Assembly: GCA_902795715.1 (NCBI GenBank)
Contig: CADBME010000208.1
Location: 1 to 7,396 of the forward strand
Direction of reading: 5' to 3'
DNA: 7,396 nt
Source: an uncultured Lachnospiraceae bacterium
Lineage (GTDB): Bacteria; Bacillota_A; Clostridia; Lachnospirales; Lachnospiraceae
Shown here: positions 5,017 through 7,396 of the stretch, piece after piece
Layout of the letters: every line of letters starts with the position of its first letter
How positions within the stretch are numbered: the stretch's first letter is position 1
The notes under the pieces: generated by a model
Databases searched by the model: none
Told to the model about the DNA's origin: nothing
Seen by the model: only the letters and a program-made list of their open reading frames with translations
Made by a program: the position numbers and the translations under genes

Positions 5017-6522
5017 ATGGAAGGAACTTACATTGCCATTGATCTCAAAAGTTTTTATGCTTCCGTTGAATGCAGGGAGATGGGGAGAGATCCTCTGACT
5101 ACCCATCTGGTGGTAGCTGACAGATCGCGGACGGAAAAAACCATTTGTCTGGCTGTCTCCCCAAGTCTGAAGGCCTATGGAATCTCCGGCAGGGCCAGGC
5201 TTTTTGAGGTGGTCCGGTCGGTAAAAAGGATTAATGAAGAGAGAAAGAGTCTTGCTCCGGGTCATGTATTTTCAGGGACTTCTGATTCGGTCCCGGACCT
5301 GGAGGCAGATCCTTCCCTGGAGCTTGCTTATATTACAGCTGTCCCCCGCATGGCTCTCTACATGGATTACAGTACAAGGATTTACAATATCTACCTCCGC
5401 TACATCGCACCGGAAGACATCCATGTCTATTCCATCGATGAAGTTCTTATCGATGCCACCGGCTATCTGAAGACCTACAAGCTCTCGGCCCATGATCTGG
5501 CTATGAAAATGATAAGGGATGTTCTGGCGGAGACGGGAATCACAGCCACAGCCGGGATCGGGACTAATCTCTATCTGGCAAAAATTGCCATGGATATCGG
5601 TGCCAAGCATGTTGAGCCGGACCGGAAAGGAGTCTGTATCGCAGAGCTTGATGAGATGACCTACCGGGAACAGCTTTGGAATCATCGTCCTCTGACCGAT
5701 TTCTGGAGGGTAGGAAAGAGTTATGCCCGTAAACTGGGCGAGCGTGGGATCTATACCATGGGGGATGTGGCAAGATGTTCTCTGGAGAACGAGGATCTCC
5801 TCTATGAAATGTTCGGTGTCAATGCCGAGCTCCTTATAGATCATGCCTGGGGCTGGGAGCCGTGCACCATGGACCTGGTCAAATCCTATCAGCCCGAAAA
5901 TAATTCTTTTTCTATCGGCCAGGTTCTGATGTCCCCCTATGAGACGGACAAGGCCAGGGTAGTTGTCCATGAGATGGCGGATTCGGCGGCCCTTGATCTG
6001 GTAGCCAGGAGAATGGTGACCGACCAGATCGTACTGACGGTGGGATATGACCGGGTCAATCTGGAAAATCCCGGGATCCGAAAAAAATTTAAGGGAGAAA
6101 TAAAGAAAGACTGGTATGGACGTCTGGTTCCCAAACATGCTCACGGCACGGCCAATCTGGGGAAAATGACTTCTTCCGGGAATAAGATCTGTCAGGCCGT
6201 TCTGGCTCTTTATGACCGCATAATTGATCCGGACCTCCTGGTAAGGCGGATTACCCTTTCCGTAAACCATGTCCTGGCGGAAGACTCTGAAAAAGCCAGA
6301 CAACCGGTTTACCGGCAGATGGACATTTTCACGGACTATGAAGCCCTGAAAAAAGAGGAAGAGCTTGAAAAGGCCCATAACCAAAGAGAGCGGAAACTGC
6401 AGGAAGCCATGATACAGGTCAAGGAGAAATTCGGAAAGAATGCTATTTTAAAAGGGACAAATTTCAGAGAGGGAGCGACCGGCCGAGACAGAAACCGGCA
6501 GGTCGGGGGACACAGGGAATGA
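5017..6522 (+). CDS. Y-family translesion DNA polymerase (UmuC/UvrX-like)
   Basis: A 501-residue error-prone polymerase of the ImpB/MucB/SamB (UmuC/DinB) superfamily that copies past damaged bases. The N-terminal AIDLKSFYASVE (7-18) supplies metal ligand D9 and likely steric-gate Y14. The catalytic pair D141-E142 lies in YSIDEVLID, followed by TATAGIGTNLYLAKIAMD (176-193). A helix-hairpin-helix region follows (FWRVGKSYARKL, 229-240), then a little-finger domain to about 420. QMDIF (434-438) fits the beta-clamp-binding pattern. A coiled, basic tail ends in KFGKNAILKG and RDRNRQVGGH, as in Gram-positive UmuC/UvrX relatives. I prefer ATG 5017 because family members start just before Y-I-A-I-D and AAAGGG (5002-5007) precedes it; ATG 4999 would add six residues. 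It is followed 35 bp later by the YolD-like gene, so the two are probably one operon. Confidence 0.94.
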   Translation: MEGTYIAIDLKSFYASVECREMGRDPLTTHLVVADRSRTEKTICLAVSPSLKAYGISGRARLFEVVRSVKRINEERKSLAPGHVFSGTSDSVPDLEADPSLELAYITAVPRMALYMDYSTRIYNIYLRYIAPEDIHVYSIDEVLIDATGYLKTYKLSAHDLAMKMIRDVLAETGITATAGIGTNLYLAKIAMDIGAKHVEPDRKGVCIAELDEMTYREQLWNHRPLTDFWRVGKSYARKLGERGIYTMGDVARCSLENEDLLYEMFGVNAELLIDHAWGWEPCTMDLVKSYQPENNSFSIGQVLMSPYETDKARVVVHEMADSAALDLVARRMVTDQIVLTVGYDRVNLENPGIRKKFKGEIKKDWYGRLVPKHAHGTANLGKMTSSGNKICQAVLALYDRIIDPDLLVRRITLSVNHVLAEDSEKARQPVYRQMDIFTDYEALKKEEELEKAHNQRERKLQEAMIQVKEKFGKNAILKGTNFREGATGRDRNRQVGGHRE

Positions 6523-6557
6523 TAAGAGACGAAAAGCCAACAGGGCGGAGGGAGTAA

Positions 6558-7004
6558 ATGCAGATGAACAGCCATGACTATGAAGATATCATACATCTTC
6601 CTCATTATGAGCCCAGGAATCATCCTCGGATGCCTATCTATAAAAGGGCAGCTCAGTTTGCTCCTTTTGCTGCTCTGACAGGTTATGACCAGAAAGTGGA
6701 AGAGGCGGGCCGCTATGTGGAAGGAAGACCCGAACAGTCTGAAGATGATATACGGATGATTGAGGAAAAAATTCAAATTCTCATGTCGGTCTCCGGGAGG
6801 ATGCCGGAGGTCAGCATCTATCATTTTATAGAAGATGAAAGAAAAGAGGGAGGAAGCTGCCGGTGGAAGAAAGGGACTGTAAAAAAGGCAGATCCCTATC
6901 GGAAACAGATTGTCATGAATGACGGCACAATCATTCTATTTCAGGATATTCTGGAGATGGAAGGACAGATTTCTGCGGAAGAAACCGGGCAGCTTACCAT
7001 CTAG
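6558..7004 (+). CDS. YolD-like protein, putative polymerase partner
   Basis: A 148-residue cytoplasmic protein with the conserved N-terminal block DIIHLPHYEPRNHPRM (10-25) and RAAQFAPFAALTGYD (30-44). A Glu-rich helix (60-80) follows, then a beta-rich C-terminal half (VSIYHFIEDERKEGG, KKGTVKKAD, RKQIVMNDGTIILFQDILEMEG) typical of the YolD domain. YolD-like genes sit beside UmuC-type polymerases in Firmicutes and have been proposed to replace UmuD as an accessory subunit. The adjacency here fits that role. GGAGGGAG (6547-6554) sets ATG 6558; ATG 6564 is a near alternative. At 148 residues it is longer than the roughly 110 of the Bacillus protein. The next gene begins 18 bp after its stop. Confidence 0.85.
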   Translation: MQMNSHDYEDIIHLPHYEPRNHPRMPIYKRAAQFAPFAALTGYDQKVEEAGRYVEGRPEQSEDDIRMIEEKIQILMSVSGRMPEVSIYHFIEDERKEGGSCRWKKGTVKKADPYRKQIVMNDGTIILFQDILEMEGQISAEETGQLTI

Positions 7005-7022
7005 GATGGGAGATTGAAGAAA

Positions 7023-7396
7023 ATGAATGCAGGAAAAAAACTATTGATCATGGCAGGACTGGCCCTTTGCGCAGCCTTTGTATCCGGCGGATGCCGGACT
7101 GAACTGGCCGGCTTCTCCTCAGGGATCAGTAAAACAGAATCCGGAAGCGGACGTCAGGATAGCGAAACAAAATCAGGCTCAGGCCGGGAGGATTCCGGAC
7201 AGAAAAAAGAAGAGAGCAGAGAGTCCGGCCAGGCTGGAAAAGAAGCCCCGGCTTCGCCATCTGCAGAAGGTAAAGAAAAGACAAAAGAAGGGGAAAAGGC
7301 AGAAGGGAAAGAAAGAGAGGAAAAGGGAGAAAAAGAAGAGAAAGGGAAGAAAGCTGACTATATTCATTTTGATATTCCGGACAAAGTGGTAAATCT
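7023..7396 (+). CDS. Putative lipoprotein, cut by the window end
   Basis: An open frame from ATG 7023 runs without a stop to the window end (124 residues seen). The N-terminus has two Lys, a hydrophobic core (LLIMAGLALCAAFV) and a lipobox-like SGGC with C24 as the likely lipidated residue; Ser at -3 is less usual than Leu or Val. A long charged, disordered linker follows (about 30-110). It carries an SGSGR[QE]DS repeat at 40-47 and 51-58, then Lys/Glu/Gly-rich sequence. DYIHFDIPDKVVN at 112-124 looks like the first strand of a folded domain. GGGAG (7008-7012) precedes the start at 10 bp. It lies 18 bp after the YolD-like gene with no terminator between, so it is probably co-transcribed. Function cannot be named from the visible part. 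It would be anchored on the outer face of the membrane. Confidence 0.83.
   Translation, partial: MNAGKKLLIMAGLALCAAFVSGGCRTELAGFSSGISKTESGSGRQDSETKSGSGREDSGQKKEESRESGQAGKEAPASPSAEGKEKTKEGEKAEGKEREEKGEKEEKGKKADYIHFDIPDKVVN
7301..7353 (+). repeat. 53-nt uninterrupted purine run in the lipoprotein gene
   Basis: Every base from 7301 to 7353 on the plus strand is A or G. From 7265 to 7353 only three bases (7271, 7282, 7300) are pyrimidines. It encodes the Lys/Glu/Gly linker. Such polypurine-polypyrimidine DNA is prone to slippage and can form triplex structures. Confidence 0.95.

Noticed and set aside
4723..5265. Minus-strand frame containing LAGLIDIAGSF, resembling the LAGLIDADG homing endonuclease motif
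   Set aside because: Only about 30 residues follow the motif, a second motif and the rest of the fold are missing, and the frame overlaps the start of the polymerase gene. The match is most likely chance.
5272..6384. A 370-codon open frame antisense to the polymerase
   Set aside because: It is fully inside a clearly recognised gene, has no family resemblance, and is rich in residues expected from reverse reading of coding sequence.
7078..7392. A 104-codon plus-strand frame starting MYPADAG near the right end
   Set aside because: It is out of frame with the lipoprotein reading, which has a ribosome site, signal peptide and lipobox and stays open to the end. The Lys/Arg-rich product is a by-product of purine-rich DNA.
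1..7396. CRISPR arrays, tRNA or rRNA genes and intact transposase genes
   Set aside because: No spaced identical repeats, clover-leaf-like segments, rRNA signatures or transposase motifs were seen. The left-edge palindrome alone does not make a complete mobile element.

Overview
The window looks like chromosomal DNA from a low-to-mid-GC Firmicute, most likely a gut-type clostridium of the Lachnospiraceae. The clues are strong AGGAGG-type ribosome sites, a Y-family polymerase followed by a YolD-like gene in the form common in that family, a corrinoid-type URO-D methyltransferase relative, and a large YdcF-family membrane protein. This assignment rests on family resemblance and style; no database search was possible.

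Layout from left to right. Bases 6-38 hold a perfect 10-bp inverted repeat resembling the short palindromes scattered with REP-associated transposases. Four coding blocks follow. (1) 56-949 (+): a short URO-D/MtaA-type protein keeping an H-x-C...C zinc-site pattern. (2) 1080-1673 (+): an FMN nitroreductase with its own sigma-A-like promoter and a 10-bp palindrome beside the -35 box. A 17-bp tandem duplication covers its stop codon. (3) 1762-2754 (+): a Gfo/Idh/MocA NAD(P)-dependent oxidoreductase. It converges on (4) 2806-4617 (-): a polytopic YdcF/DUF218 protein with a large acidic, repeat-bearing domain outside the membrane.

A 399-bp divergent intergenic region (4618-5016) separates the YdcF gene from a rightward cassette. 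The cassette is a Y-family translesion DNA polymerase (5017-6522), a YolD-like protein (6558-7004) and the start of a lipoprotein gene (7023 to the window end). The polymerase has a visible promoter with an exact TATAAT, an 11-bp palindrome over its -35 box, and a leader of about 100 nt. No classical GAAC...GTTC LexA box is visible. The polymerase and YolD-like protein probably act together in damage-tolerant DNA synthesis, with YolD suggested in the literature to take the place of UmuD. The lipoprotein is the surprise in this operon.

The genes at 56-2754 look like ordinary metabolic genes in separate or loosely linked units. I do not see a CRISPR array, rRNA, tRNA or a complete mobile element. 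The items most worth a second look are the polymerase/YolD/lipoprotein cassette and its control region, the 53-nt pure purine run inside the lipoprotein gene, the added outer domain of the YdcF protein, and the palindromic element at the left edge.
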